A stretch of 64,000 nucleotides of DNA from Burkholderia sp. WP9. GTDB taxonomy: Bacteria; Pseudomonadota; Gammaproteobacteria; Burkholderiales; Burkholderiaceae. The translations under genes and the position numbers were made by a program. The stretch covers positions 2,356,001 to 2,420,000 of the forward strand of contig NZ_FNTG01000001.1 in NCBI RefSeq assembly GCF_900104795.1. The letters are read 5' to 3'. Below are positions 27,806 to 36,783 of this stretch, piece by piece. The notes under the pieces are model-generated. The model was not told the DNA's origin, made no database searches, and worked only from the letters and a program-made list of their open reading frames with translations. Within the stretch, counting starts at the first letter, position 1. Each line of letters opens with the position of its first letter.

Positions 27806-29614
27806 TTAGGCTTTCTGGTCCGGTGACATCATGGCCGCAAGATGCGCCGCCACCCGCTCGACCACCGGCGCCCACTGTGCAGGCTGCGGCTGCCGGAACA
27901 GATCGACGGAGTCGTACCAGAACTGCGACTCCTGCGTGCCCCACGACCAGTGCGAGACGTGATCCAGCATTGCCACTACGCGATGCCCTAATGCGCCGCC
28001 GAGATGCAATGGCGCGCTGTCGATCGTTACCAGCGCGTCCAGCGCGGCAAGATGGGCGGCCACGTCATCAAAACCGTGCTCGTAGCCATCGGTCAGGTCG
28101 CACAGGTGATAACCCTGCGCGGCGAGCGCCGTCACATCGGCATGGCGTGCGGGCGTGAGCGGATGGAATACGACATCGGGCAGCGCCAGCAGCGGTGCCA
28201 ATGCCGCAAGCGGGATCGACCGTTTGGCGTCGCGCCGATGCGTCGGGCTGCCCGACCAGACGAGGCCGATTTGCCACTTCGCCTCGGGCGCGCGTGCGCC
28301 GACCCGTTCGCGCCACGCCGTCACCTTCGCTGCATCGGCCCGCAGGTACGGGGTGCCGCGGATCTGCTCCGGATGGAGGCCAAGCACGAGCGGCAGGCTC
28401 ATCATCGGCAACGCGTAGTCTGGCGAGCCGAGCGGTCCGTCTTCGATCGACACGCAATCGGCGTAGAAACGCGCAAACAGCGGTTGCAACGCACGACGCA
28501 CGGCGAGCACCAGCCGGCCGCCTTCGTCGCGAACGCGAGCGGCCATGAACGGAATGAAGCGGACCATCTGGATGTCGTCGCCGCTGCCCTGCTCGCTGTG
28601 GACCACCAGCGTCTTGCCGCCGAGCGCTTCACCACGCCAGCGCGGGCACAAGCGCGCCATCAGACTGACGACGTTGTTCTGTTCGCGGTCTTCGCGCGCA
28701 AGACGCGCCTCGAAACGCGGCCACGCGCTCGACCAGGCGCCGCGCCGCAGTTCGAGATCGGCGAGATCGACCGCGGCCTGCACCCCCGACGGATCGAGCG
28801 CGAGCGCCGCATGCAGCGCCGCTTCGCTCTCCTCATAGCGCGCCTGCTCGCCGAGATACATGCCGATTGCCGCCAGCACGTCCGCATTGCCAGGCGCGGC
28901 GGCGTCCATGGCGCGCATGGTGGCCTCCGACGCTGCCGGGTCGTCGCACTGCCATTGAGCGTGACTGAGTTGCCACGCCATTTCCGCATCGCCGGGATGA
29001 CGCGCAAGACTCTCGCGGCAGACGCGCTCGACCACCGGCCAGTCGCGAATCTCGCGAAACGCCAACGCGAGTTGCAACGGCAAGGCCGAATCGATCGCGG
29101 GGTCGAGCGCATAGGCCCGCAGCAGCGCCGCGCGACGCTCGGCTCGCGCGTCCGCCCCGGGCAGTGCGGCCAACGCGATCGACAAACACCACGGCGCGCG
29201 CGCGTCCCGCGGCGCTCGACGCTCATAGACACGCAGCATGGGTACAGCCGCCGACGGCGCGCCGCAGTCATCGATCAGCCAGGCCACCCAGTCGAGCGTC
29301 GCCTCGAGCGGCTGCGCGGCCACCGCCAACTCGCTGTGACGCTGCGCCGCCTCGGCCTGACCGAGCGCGTCGGCAAACAGCGCGAGCCGGGCATGGCGCG
29401 CCCCGTTCGCGCACGCTTGCGCCTGCGACGCGCTGTGATACGCCGCTTCGAAATGCGCCGCGCTCGCACACAGGTCCGCATGCAATTGCGGCGTGACGCC
29501 TGCCGCGGCTAATTCGGCCGCGCGCCGCGCGGCGGCATCGAAACCTTGCTCGCGCAGGATCGACCACAGGAGATGAACAGAATCGGGAGGGACGGCCAAG
29601 GCGGAATCGGGCAT
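27806..29614 (-). CDS. TPR-domain glycosyltransferase paralogue
   Basis: 602-residue protein with the same layout as its downstream neighbour: an Ala-rich TPR N-terminus to about residue 320, then a GT-B-like domain with VHSEQGSGDDIQMVRFI, GLVWSGSPTHRRDAKRSIP and LVTIDSAPLHLGGALGHRV. The final signature has diverged: HWSWGTQESQFWYDS stands where the neighbour has DWRWMTERDDSPWYPS. Activity may thus differ or be lost. The first gene of the pair, transcribed from an AT-rich divergent region shared with a small plus-strand gene. Confidence 0.82.
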   Translation of the reverse strand: MPDSALAVPPDSVHLLWSILREQGFDAAARRAAELAAAGVTPQLHADLCASAAHFEAAYHSASQAQACANGARHARLALFADALGQAEAAQRHSELAVAAQPLEATLDWVAWLIDDCGAPSAAVPMLRVYERRAPRDARAPWCLSIALAALPGADARAERRAALLRAYALDPAIDSALPLQLALAFREIRDWPVVERVCRESLARHPGDAEMAWQLSHAQWQCDDPAASEATMRAMDAAAPGNADVLAAIGMYLGEQARYEESEAALHAALALDPSGVQAAVDLADLELRRGAWSSAWPRFEARLAREDREQNNVVSLMARLCPRWRGEALGGKTLVVHSEQGSGDDIQMVRFIPFMAARVRDEGGRLVLAVRRALQPLFARFYADCVSIEDGPLGSPDYALPMMSLPLVLGLHPEQIRGTPYLRADAAKVTAWRERVGARAPEAKWQIGLVWSGSPTHRRDAKRSIPLAALAPLLALPDVVFHPLTPARHADVTALAAQGYHLCDLTDGYEHGFDDVAAHLAALDALVTIDSAPLHLGGALGHRVVAMLDHVSHWSWGTQESQFWYDSVDLFRQPQPAQWAPVVERVAAHLAAMMSPDQKA

Positions 29615-29639
29615 GGGAATGAGGAGCGTGGTTGTCGCG

Positions 29640-29870
29640 GGCGAGTGCGTAGTCGCAAAAATAAGATCTAGTGCTAGCGGCGCTTAAAGATCGCCAAATA
29701 ATCCTTTAAGCCTCCGAATAAAAATCGCGCGATCATAAGATAAAGCCGAGCATTGGCATCTCACAAACCAATCTCAATTTAATGCCATTGCTTCTGTTTA
29801 TTTAGTTAACCATAATTAATTTCGACCGATGCCCGGGCGCAGCCCCACCGGCCGATCAGATCAACCCATC
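29640..29870. promoter_or_regulatory. AT-rich divergent control region
   Basis: A markedly AT-rich island (TTTATTTAGTTAACC and AATAAAAATCGCG stretches) in otherwise GC-rich DNA, between the TPR-glycosyltransferase operon and the small repeat protein. It probably holds both promoters and could attract an H-NS-like silencer. I could not assign a sigma factor. Confidence 0.5.
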
Positions 29871-29887
29871 ACAACTTGGAGCAACAC

Positions 29888-30157
29888 TTGAACACTGCGA
29901 AATCGAAGGAAACGTCCGACCGCATCGCTCATCTAGCCGCTGTCGTATTGCGGCGCGCGGGTGTCGCGCAACTGGAAAAGGAACTGGCGGGATCGGCACT
30001 GGCGCAGCATCACACGTCGAAACAGACCAGCAAGGCGATCGGCAGTCTCGCGGCGAAAGTGCTGGCCGATCATGCCGCGTGTCACGAGGCAAAGGAATTG
30101 GCCGGCTGCGTGCTCTCGCAAGTACGTCATGTGGAGGCAGCGGCTCCCGCGCGTTAA
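29888..30157 (+). CDS. Small protein of two internal repeats, 89 aa
   Basis: Starts at TTG 29888, with GGAG six bases upstream; an alternative TTG at 29876 lacks that spacing. The protein is two copies of a 36-residue unit (residues 5-40 and 43-78, about 17 identical), each with an LAA-x-VL helix and a KELAG-x-x-L-x-Q end. It is Ala-rich, helical and soluble, with no motif I recognise. It is divergent from the TPR-glycosyltransferases and convergent with htpG across a shared terminator. Function unknown. Confidence 0.7.
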   Translation: MNTAKSKETSDRIAHLAAVVLRRAGVAQLEKELAGSALAQHHTSKQTSKAIGSLAAKVLADHAACHEAKELAGCVLSQVRHVEAAAPAR

Positions 30158-30206
30158 GCCCCTGGCTTGAGAGCACCGAAGCGGCTCTGACATTGCCGCG
30201 TCGGAT

Positions 30207-30239
30207 AAAAAAAATGCGCTGCCGAAGCAGCGCATTTTT
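30207..30239. terminator. Bidirectional terminator, small repeat protein/htpG
   Basis: 8-bp GC-rich stem (30215-30222 with 30227-30234), CGAA loop, with an eight-A run on the left and a five-T run on the right. Confidence 0.92.
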
Positions 30240-30281
30240 CAACCACAAGCGTTATTGCAACGCCGCGGAATCAGGCTCGTC

Positions 30282-32186
30282 TTACGCCTGGCTCGCGCGC
30301 GCCAGCAACAGCGCATTGGTGCGTTTCACGAAGCTCGCCGGGTCTTCCAGCGCGCCGCCTTCGGCGAGCAAGGCCTGATCGAACAGCAGATGGCACCAGT
30401 CGCCGAAGTTCGCGCTGTCCGCATGCAGCCCCTTCACCAGCGCGTGTTCCGGATTCACTTCGAGAATCGGATGGAACGACGGCGCTTGCTGGCCCGCGGC
30501 CTTCAGCATGCGTTGCAGGTAGCCGCTCATTTCGCCGTCGTCGGCAACGAGGCAAGACGGCGAATCGGTCAGGCGGAACGTGAGGCGCACGTCCTTGGCC
30601 TTGTCCTTCAGCGCTTCCTTCATCTTCTCGACGAGCGGCTTGAACTCTTCGCCGACCTTTTCCTGCGCCTCTTTTTCTTCGTCGTTCAACGCGCCCAGAT
30701 CGAGGTCGCCACGCGCCACGCTTTGCAGCGGCTTGCCTTCGAACTCGTTCAGGAACGACAGGATCCATTCATCCACGCGATCGGTCAGCAGCAGCACTTC
30801 CACGCCCTTCTTGCGGAACACTTCGAGGTGCGGGCTGTGGGTCGCGGCTTGCCAGGTGTCGGCGGTGACGTAGTAGATCTTGGTCTGCTCGGGCTTCATG
30901 CGCGCGACGTAGTCGGCGAGCGACACGGTCTGCTCCGGCGTGTCCGTATGCGTCGACGCAAAGCGCACGAGCTTCGCGATCCGCTCGCGATTGGCGAAGT
31001 CTTCGCCGATGCCTTCCTTCAGCACCTGGCCGAATTCCTTCCAGAAACCGGCGTACTTTTCCTTGTCCGCCTCGTTATCCGAATTGGCCAGCTCTTCGAG
31101 CATGGACAGCGCGCGCTTGGTCACGCCTTCGCGGATCGCTTTCACGTCGCGGCTTTCCTGCAGGATTTCGCGCGACACGTTCAGCGGCAGATCCGCCGAA
31201 TCGACCACGCCCTTCACGAAACGCAGATAGGCCGGCAGCAGTTGCTCGGCGTCGTCCATGATAAACACGCGCTTCACGTACAGCTTGAGGCCGCCGCGAT
31301 AATCGCGGTTGAACATGTCGAACGGCGCGTGGGTCGGCACATACAGCAATTGCGTGTACTCGCTGCGGCCTTCGACGCGGTTATGCGTCCACGTGAGCGG
31401 ATCCTGATGGTCATGCGAAAGGTGCTGATAGAACTGCTTGTACTGCTCGTCGGTGATCTCGTTCTTCGCACGCGTCCACAGTGCGCTGGCCTGATTGACG
31501 GTCTCGTCTTCGTCCTTCGTGACCATCTCGCTCTTTTCCGCGTCCCACTCTTCCTTCTGCATCAGGATCGGCAACGCGACGTGGTCCGAATACTTCTGGA
31601 TGATCGATTTCAGACGATGCGACGACAGCAGTTCGTCTTCATCGGCACGTAGATGCAGCGTGATGGTCGTGCCGCGCGCGGCGCGCTCGATCTGCTCGAC
31701 CGCGAAATCGCCCTCGCCCGCGCTTTCCCAGCGCACGCCTTCCGAGGCCGGCAAACCGGCGCGGCGCGTTTCGACCGTGATCTTGTCCGCGACGATAAAG
31801 CCCGAATAGAAGCCCACGCCGAACTGGCCGATCAGCGCAGCGTCTTTCTGCTGGTCGCCGGAGAGCTTGCCGAAGAATTCCTTGGTGCCCGAGCGCGCGA
31901 TCGTGCCGAGGTTGGCGATCGCTTCGTCGCGGCTCATGCCAATGCCGTTGTCGTCGAGCGTGATGGTGCGTGCGGCCTTGTCGTACGACACGCGAATCCG
32001 CAGATTCGGATCGTTCTCGTACAACGCGCTGTTTTCGATTGCTTCGAAGCGCAGCTTGTCGGCCGCGTCGGACGCGTTCGAAATCAGCTCGCGCAGAAAG
32101 ATTTCCTTGTTGCTGTACAGCGAATGGATCATCAGGTGCAGAAGCTGTTTCACTTCTGCCTGAAAGCTCATGGTTTCTTGTGCCAT
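30282..32186 (-). CDS. htpG: Hsp90-family chaperone HtpG
   Basis: 634-residue cytosolic ATP-dependent chaperone. The GHKL ATPase domain carries [24 protein letters not shown] and [15 protein letters not shown], followed by the middle domain and the C-terminal dimerisation domain. It opens [19 protein letters not shown], as usual. A monocistronic layout is suggested by the terminator right after the stop and the unrelated MocR-type gene upstream. A heat-shock promoter would be expected in 32187-32350, but that segment is strongly GC-rich and I could not define one. Confidence 0.98.
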   Translation of the reverse strand: MAQETMSFQAEVKQLLHLMIHSLYSNKEIFLRELISNASDAADKLRFEAIENSALYENDPNLRIRVSYDKAARTITLDDNGIGMSRDEAIANLGTIARSGTKEFFGKLSGDQQKDAALIGQFGVGFYSGFIVADKITVETRRAGLPASEGVRWESAGEGDFAVEQIERAARGTTITLHLRADEDELLSSHRLKSIIQKYSDHVALPILMQKEEWDAEKSEMVTKDEDETVNQASALWTRAKNEITDEQYKQFYQHLSHDHQDPLTWTHNRVEGRSEYTQLLYVPTHAPFDMFNRDYRGGLKLYVKRVFIMDDAEQLLPAYLRFVKGVVDSADLPLNVSREILQESRDVKAIREGVTKRALSMLEELANSDNEADKEKYAGFWKEFGQVLKEGIGEDFANRERIAKLVRFASTHTDTPEQTVSLADYVARMKPEQTKIYYVTADTWQAATHSPHLEVFRKKGVEVLLLTDRVDEWILSFLNEFEGKPLQSVARGDLDLGALNDEEKEAQEKVGEEFKPLVEKMKEALKDKAKDVRLTFRLTDSPSCLVADDGEMSGYLQRMLKAAGQQAPSFHPILEVNPEHALVKGLHADSANFGDWCHLLFDQALLAEGGALEDPASFVKRTNALLLARASQA

Positions 32187-32350
32187 GGTCGGACTTCCTC
32201 TCTGTTGCGAATGGGGTTCAAGTCGGGCGCGGCGCCGTTCGTTGCGGGCTGCCCGCCGGCGTGCCGCCGGCCGCCGGTGGGCCGGCCACCGGAGCCGCGA
32301 GCCGCGGTACGCCGGATCGTCCGCCTAATTGGGGGCGAGCCGGCGCGGTT

Positions 32351-33805
32351 TCAAGAGGCGCGCCGCGCCACGCTGTCGAGATAGCGGCATAGAAACGTCG
32401 CCAGCTCCGGGTCACCGCAGTTGGCGATATTGAAGCGCATCCAGGTGGTCGGTGACTGCTGCGGTGAGAACAGGCTGCCGGGCGTGAGCAGGAAGCCGGC
32501 TTCGTGGCCGGCGGCCGCCAGCGCGTCGGCATCGACGCCCGTGTCGGCCCACAGGAACATGCCGGCCATCGGCGTCAGGAACAGCTTCAGCCCGGTCTTC
32601 TCCAGCATCCGCACGGACTTCTCGCGCACGCCGTCGAGCCGCACGCGCAGCCGTTCGACATGCCGCCGGTAGTGGCCCTCGGTCAGGATCTTGTACAGGA
32701 CACGCTCGTTCAGTTCCGGGCTCGTCATGCCGACCAGCATCTTCTGGTCGCTAACCGCGATTGCCACCTCGGGCGAGCAGGCAATGAAGCCGACCCGCAG
32801 ATTCGGTGCAAGCGTTTTCGAGAAACTGCCGAGGTAGATCACGCGCTTCAACTGGTCGAGGCTCGCGAGCCGCGTGCCGGGATAGCTCGGCGGACACAGA
32901 TCGCCGTAAATATCGTCCTCGACGACGATGAAGTCGTACGCTTCGGCAAGACGCAGAATACGGAACGCCTGGGCCGCCGTGAGCGACGTGCCGGTGGGGT
33001 TCTGCAGCACCGAATTGATCACCAGCATTTTCGGCCGCCAGGTCTGCACGAGCGACTCGAGCGCATCGAGATCGGGGCCGTCCGGCGTGTACGGCATGCC
33101 GACCAGCCGCGCGCCCTGCGAGGCGAAGCGCCCGAACATCTGGAACCACGCCGGATCGCCGACGATCACCGCATCGCCGGGTTTCACGTAGATGCGCGAG
33201 ATCAGATCGATGGCCTGGGTGATGCCGGACACCATCACGATCTGATCCGGCGAAGCGCCGATCTCCAACTCTTCCAGCCGCGTCTGCAACTGCTGACGCA
33301 GCGGCAGGAAGCCCTGCGGCGTACCGATACCGAGCATTTGCGCGCCGCTTTGCCGGCCGAGAGTGCGCAGCGCGTTGGTGATCAGATCGCCGTCGAGCCA
33401 GCGCGCCGGCAGATAACCGAGGCCGGGACTGCGCTCCGGACGTGCGCCCGTGTGCAGCATGTTGCGCAGCAGCCAGACCACGTCGATGGTGGCGGGCGCG
33501 GGGGCCGCCTCGGCGAGCCGATGAATCTCGGCGGAGGCCGCCGCGGCCAGCCGCTCGCGCACATAGAATCCGGAACCGCGCCGCGACTCCAGAAAACCCT
33601 GCGCCACCAGCCGTTCGTACGCCTCGACCACGGTGAAACGCGACACGCCCTTGTCGAGCGCGAGCTTGCGGATCGACGGCATGCGCATACCGGGGCGGAA
33701 CACGCGTTCCTCGATACGACGGCGCGCCCACTGGACGAGCTGCTCCACCAGCGTCAGCGACGCGGTGTCGTGCGGGGCGGGAATCTGGGCAAGCGGGACG
33801 GACAT
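32351..33805 (-). CDS. MocR/PdxR-type transcriptional regulator
   Basis: 484-residue fusion of a GntR winged helix-turn-helix (about residues 15-85, PSIRKLALDKGVSRFTVVEA) with a fold-type I aminotransferase domain that binds PLP; the Schiff-base Lys is in YLGSFSKTLAP. Such proteins usually sense PLP-linked metabolites instead of doing catalysis. ATG 33805, with GGAG six bases upstream, gives a normal N-terminus; the frame is open further back but lacks support. Two TGTACCG direct repeats lie just upstream. It is divergent from a VOC gene that leads to an aminotransferase/RidA set, its likely targets. Confidence 0.92.
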   Translation of the reverse strand: MSVPLAQIPAPHDTASLTLVEQLVQWARRRIEERVFRPGMRMPSIRKLALDKGVSRFTVVEAYERLVAQGFLESRRGSGFYVRERLAAAASAEIHRLAEAAPAPATIDVVWLLRNMLHTGARPERSPGLGYLPARWLDGDLITNALRTLGRQSGAQMLGIGTPQGFLPLRQQLQTRLEELEIGASPDQIVMVSGITQAIDLISRIYVKPGDAVIVGDPAWFQMFGRFASQGARLVGMPYTPDGPDLDALESLVQTWRPKMLVINSVLQNPTGTSLTAAQAFRILRLAEAYDFIVVEDDIYGDLCPPSYPGTRLASLDQLKRVIYLGSFSKTLAPNLRVGFIACSPEVAIAVSDQKMLVGMTSPELNERVLYKILTEGHYRRHVERLRVRLDGVREKSVRMLEKTGLKLFLTPMAGMFLWADTGVDADALAAAGHEAGFLLTPGSLFSPQQSPTTWMRFNIANCGDPELATFLCRYLDSVARRAS

Positions 33806-33818
33806 AACGGGCTCCAAC

Positions 33819-33855
33819 TGTACCGAACAGTATCGAATCGATTGTACCGTTACTG
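33819..33855. promoter_or_regulatory. Candidate MocR-type operator (direct repeats)
   Basis: TGTACCG at 33819-33825 and again at 33843-33849, 24 bp apart start to start, with an ACAGTA/TACTGT arm between and after them. Direct repeats next to the gene are how MocR/PdxR proteins are known to bind. On the minus strand a TACAAT -10-like hexamer overlaps the second repeat. Confidence 0.5.
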
Positions 33856-34079
33856 TGCCGGTGGGCGCCGCTACATTTGAGATAAGCAAAGGATGGGACG
33901 CAGTCCGGCGGCGCTTAGAGAGCCATCCCGGGATCCACGCGTGATCCGGCAATACCCTGCCGAAACGCCATCCGCATGGCCCGCCGATCCGGCAAACGGT
34001 TATGCTTACGGCCCCGGCAACGCTGCCGCCACACCCGGCACGTACCGGTTTACCGCAGAAACCGTTTCCTCGATCCGTC

Positions 34080-34781
34080 ATGACTGCTCACCCGCTCCGC
34101 CTCGATCACCTCGTGATTTCCGCCCGCACCCTCGACGAGGGCACGCAGTACGTCGCCGACACGCTTGGCGTCGCCCCGGCCGGCGGCGGCGCGCATCCGT
34201 TGATGCGCACGCACAACCGCCTGCTGAACCTGTGGGGCGGCGTGTATCTGGAAGTGATCGCGATCGATCCGCTGGCCGCGTCGCCGGACCATGCGCCGGC
34301 CGGCGGCGATGCGCCGCGCGCCCGCCTGTTCGCCCTCGACGACCCGGCCACGCACGCGCGGCTCGAAAACGGGCCGTATCTGTCGCACTGGGTCGCCCGG
34401 GTCGAGCGGCCGAAACACCTCCCGACGTGGCAAGCGCAGTATCCGCAGCGCATTGCTCCGGTGATTCCGATGACGCGCGGCGATTTCACCTGGGGCCTGA
34501 CCGTGCCCGACGACGGCGCATTCCCCGCCTGGCAAGGCGTCGGCGACGGTGTGCTGCCCTCGCTGATTCAGTGGGACACGGTGCGGCATCCGTCGGCGGT
34601 GCTGCCGGAAACGGGCATCACGCTAAAGTCCCTGAAGGGCGTGCATCCGCAAGCCGAGACGGTGGCGGCGCAACTGCGGTGGCTGGGTGCGGCGCATCTG
34701 ATCGAGTTGCAGTCCACGGAAGGCGCGCCGGCGCTCGTCGCCGAGTTTGAAACACCCGACGGTCTACGGACCCTTAAATAA
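34080..34781 (+). CDS. VOC-family glyoxalase-like protein
   Basis: 233-residue protein of the glyoxalase-like (PF13468-type) group. It begins MTAHPLRLDHLVISARTLDEG, with a metal-ligand-type His in LDHLV, and has WGGVYLEVIAIDPLA and SHWVARVE strands. No catalytic assignment is possible. It starts right after a divergent control region shared with the MocR-type regulator, and an aminotransferase gene follows after 72 bp, so it may be the first gene of that set. Confidence 0.85.
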   Translation: MTAHPLRLDHLVISARTLDEGTQYVADTLGVAPAGGGAHPLMRTHNRLLNLWGGVYLEVIAIDPLAASPDHAPAGGDAPRARLFALDDPATHARLENGPYLSHWVARVERPKHLPTWQAQYPQRIAPVIPMTRGDFTWGLTVPDDGAFPAWQGVGDGVLPSLIQWDTVRHPSAVLPETGITLKSLKGVHPQAETVAAQLRWLGAAHLIELQSTEGAPALVAEFETPDGLRTLK

Positions 34782-34853
34782 GCAGCGCGCGCGGGTCGCC
34801 GACTCGCGCGATAATCGAAGTTTTGACCGGTTCCAGTACCAGCAGAGGAGACC

Positions 34854-36050
34854 ATGGACCAAAGCGACTTGAAAGCCCCCACGTGGCAATTGTCCGAACG
34901 CGCACGCAAGCTCACGAGCTCGGCGATCCGCGAGATTCTGAAGGTCACGGAGCGGCCTGAAGTCATTTCGTTCGCGGGTGGCTTACCCTCGCCGGCTACC
35001 TTCCCGGCCGAACGCATGCGCGCGGCAGCCGACCGCATTCTGCGCGACGAGCCGGCCGCGGCGCTGCAATACAGCGCGACTGAAGGCTTCCTGCCGCTGC
35101 GCGAATGGATCGCGAAGCGCTATTCGGTCAACGGCGCACAGATTCGCCCGAGCCAGGTGCTGATCACCACCGGCTCCCAGCAGGCGTTGGACCTGCTCGG
35201 CAAAGTGCTGGTGTGCCCGGACAGCCCGGTACTCGTGGAAACGCCGACCTACCTCGGCGCGCTGCAATCGTTCTCGATGTACGAGCCGCGTTACGTGCAA
35301 GTGCCGACCGACGACCAGGGCCTCATCCCCGAAGCGCTCACGCCCGAACTGACCGCCGGCGCGCGCCTGTTGTACGCCCAGCCCAATTTCCAGAATCCGA
35401 CGGGCCGCCGCCTGCCGGTCGAACGCCGCCGCGCGCTCGCCGAGTTCGCGAAGACCGCGCCGTTCCCGGTCATTGAAGACGATCCGTACGGCGCGCTCGA
35501 CTACGCGGGCGAACCACTGCCCACCATGCTGTCGATGGCGCCGGACCATATCGTCCACCTCGGTTCGTTCTCGAAGGTGCTGGCGCCGGGTCTGCGGGTC
35601 GGCTACATCATCGCGCCCGAAGAGCTGATCTTCAAACTCGTGCAAGCCAAGCAAGCCACCGACCTGCACACGCCGAGCTTCACCCAGCGCATCGTGTACG
35701 AAGTGATCAAGGACGGCTTTCTCGACACGCACGTGCCGACCATTCGCGAACTCTATCGCGATCAATGCGCGGCGATGCTGGCCGCGCTCGAACGCTACAT
35801 GCCGGAAGGCGTAAGCTGGAACCGCCCGGAAGGCGGCATGTTCGTGTGGGTGAATCTGCCCGCGCAGATCGACAGCATGAAGCTGCTCGAAGAAGCGGTC
35901 GCGCAGAACGTCGCGTTCGTGCCGGGCGGCCCCTTCTTCGCGAACGAGGCGCAACACAACACGCTGCGTCTGTCGTTCGTCACGGTGCCGCCGGCCAAGA
36001 TCGACGGAGGTGTGTCGCGGCTCGCCGCGCTGATTCGCGCGAAGATCTGA
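34854..36050 (+). CDS. PLP-dependent aminotransferase (LysN/Aro8-like)
   Basis: 398-residue fold-type I aminotransferase, class I/II, of the 2-aminoadipate/aromatic aminotransferase-like group. The PLP Lys lies in HLGSFSKVLAPGLRVGY, the Asp pairing with the PLP nitrogen in VIEDDPYGALDY, and NPTGRRLP is also conserved. An AGAGGAGACC site precedes ATG 34854. Several amino acids are possible donors. It is followed after 67 bp by RidA, which clears the enamine/imine by-products that PLP enzymes release, so the two are a functional pair. Confidence 0.92.
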   Translation: MDQSDLKAPTWQLSERARKLTSSAIREILKVTERPEVISFAGGLPSPATFPAERMRAAADRILRDEPAAALQYSATEGFLPLREWIAKRYSVNGAQIRPSQVLITTGSQQALDLLGKVLVCPDSPVLVETPTYLGALQSFSMYEPRYVQVPTDDQGLIPEALTPELTAGARLLYAQPNFQNPTGRRLPVERRRALAEFAKTAPFPVIEDDPYGALDYAGEPLPTMLSMAPDHIVHLGSFSKVLAPGLRVGYIIAPEELIFKLVQAKQATDLHTPSFTQRIVYEVIKDGFLDTHVPTIRELYRDQCAAMLAALERYMPEGVSWNRPEGGMFVWVNLPAQIDSMKLLEEAVAQNVAFVPGGPFFANEAQHNTLRLSFVTVPPAKIDGGVSRLAALIRAKI

Positions 36051-36117
36051 GCGTTTTTTAGCGCGGTCTTCGCCCGCCTCGCGTCAACCGAACTTCACTA
36101 CTGATCAAGGACACAAC

Positions 36118-36582
36118 ATGGCTCAAACGAATGTGTACGACAAGCTCGAGCAACTGGGCATCGAATTGCCGAGCGCAGGCGCGCCGGCAGCCGCCTATGT
36201 GATGAGCGCGCAAAGCGGCAACACGGTGTACCTGTCCGGGCATATCGCCAAGAAGGACGGCAAGGTCTGGGTCGGCAAGCTCGGCGCCACCCTCACCACC
36301 GAGGAAGGCAAGGCCGCCGCGCGTTCCATCGCCATCGACCTGCTCGCCACGCTGCACGCGCATGTGGGCGACCTGAACCGCGTCACGCGCATCGTCAAGC
36401 TGATGAGTCTCGTCAACTCGACGCTCGAATTCACCGAACAGCATCTGGTCACCAACGGCGCGTCCGAACTGATCGCCGATGTGTTCGGCGAACGTGGCAA
36501 GCATGCGCGCTCGGCATTCGGCGTCGCGCAGATCCCGCTCGGCGCGTGCGTCGAGATCGAGCTGATCGCCGAAGTGGAGTAA
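36118..36582 (+). CDS. RidA-family enamine/imine deaminase
   Basis: 154-residue member of the RidA/YjgF family, the longer 'YjgF_endoribonc-like' subgroup. It hydrolyses reactive 2-aminoacrylate-type imines to keto acids and ammonia. Seen are YLSGHIAKKDGKVWVG, a GDLNRVTRIVKLM helix and the C-terminal PLGACVEIELIAEVE. The canonical Arg105 region is replaced by RSAFGVAQIPLG, in which an Arg and the final Glu remain. Trimeric cytosolic enzyme. Expected to be co-transcribed with the aminotransferase. Confidence 0.9.
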   Translation: MAQTNVYDKLEQLGIELPSAGAPAAAYVMSAQSGNTVYLSGHIAKKDGKVWVGKLGATLTTEEGKAAARSIAIDLLATLHAHVGDLNRVTRIVKLMSLVNSTLEFTEQHLVTNGASELIADVFGERGKHARSAFGVAQIPLGACVEIELIAEVE

Positions 36583-36783
36583 CCCGCTCGAACCCGCGAG
36601 CCGCATGGCAGGAGCGGCTCGCAACGGCTGCCGGTTCGCCCGGCGCAGTGCGCAACGAAACGCGTCGCGAGGTGTCAGCCACCCGCGGCGCGTTTTGCAT
36701 TTGTGGTGAGGTAGATCGTTCCGCCGTCAGCGGATAGAATCCGCCAACCCTATCCATTCGTTTGATTCGCCGGACCGCGCCCC

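Noticed and set aside
30255..31652. Long plus-strand open frame antisense to htpG
   Set aside because: Its composition (His/Arg/Val-rich) is that of the reverse frame of a GC-rich gene, and HtpG motifs on the other strand are unambiguous.
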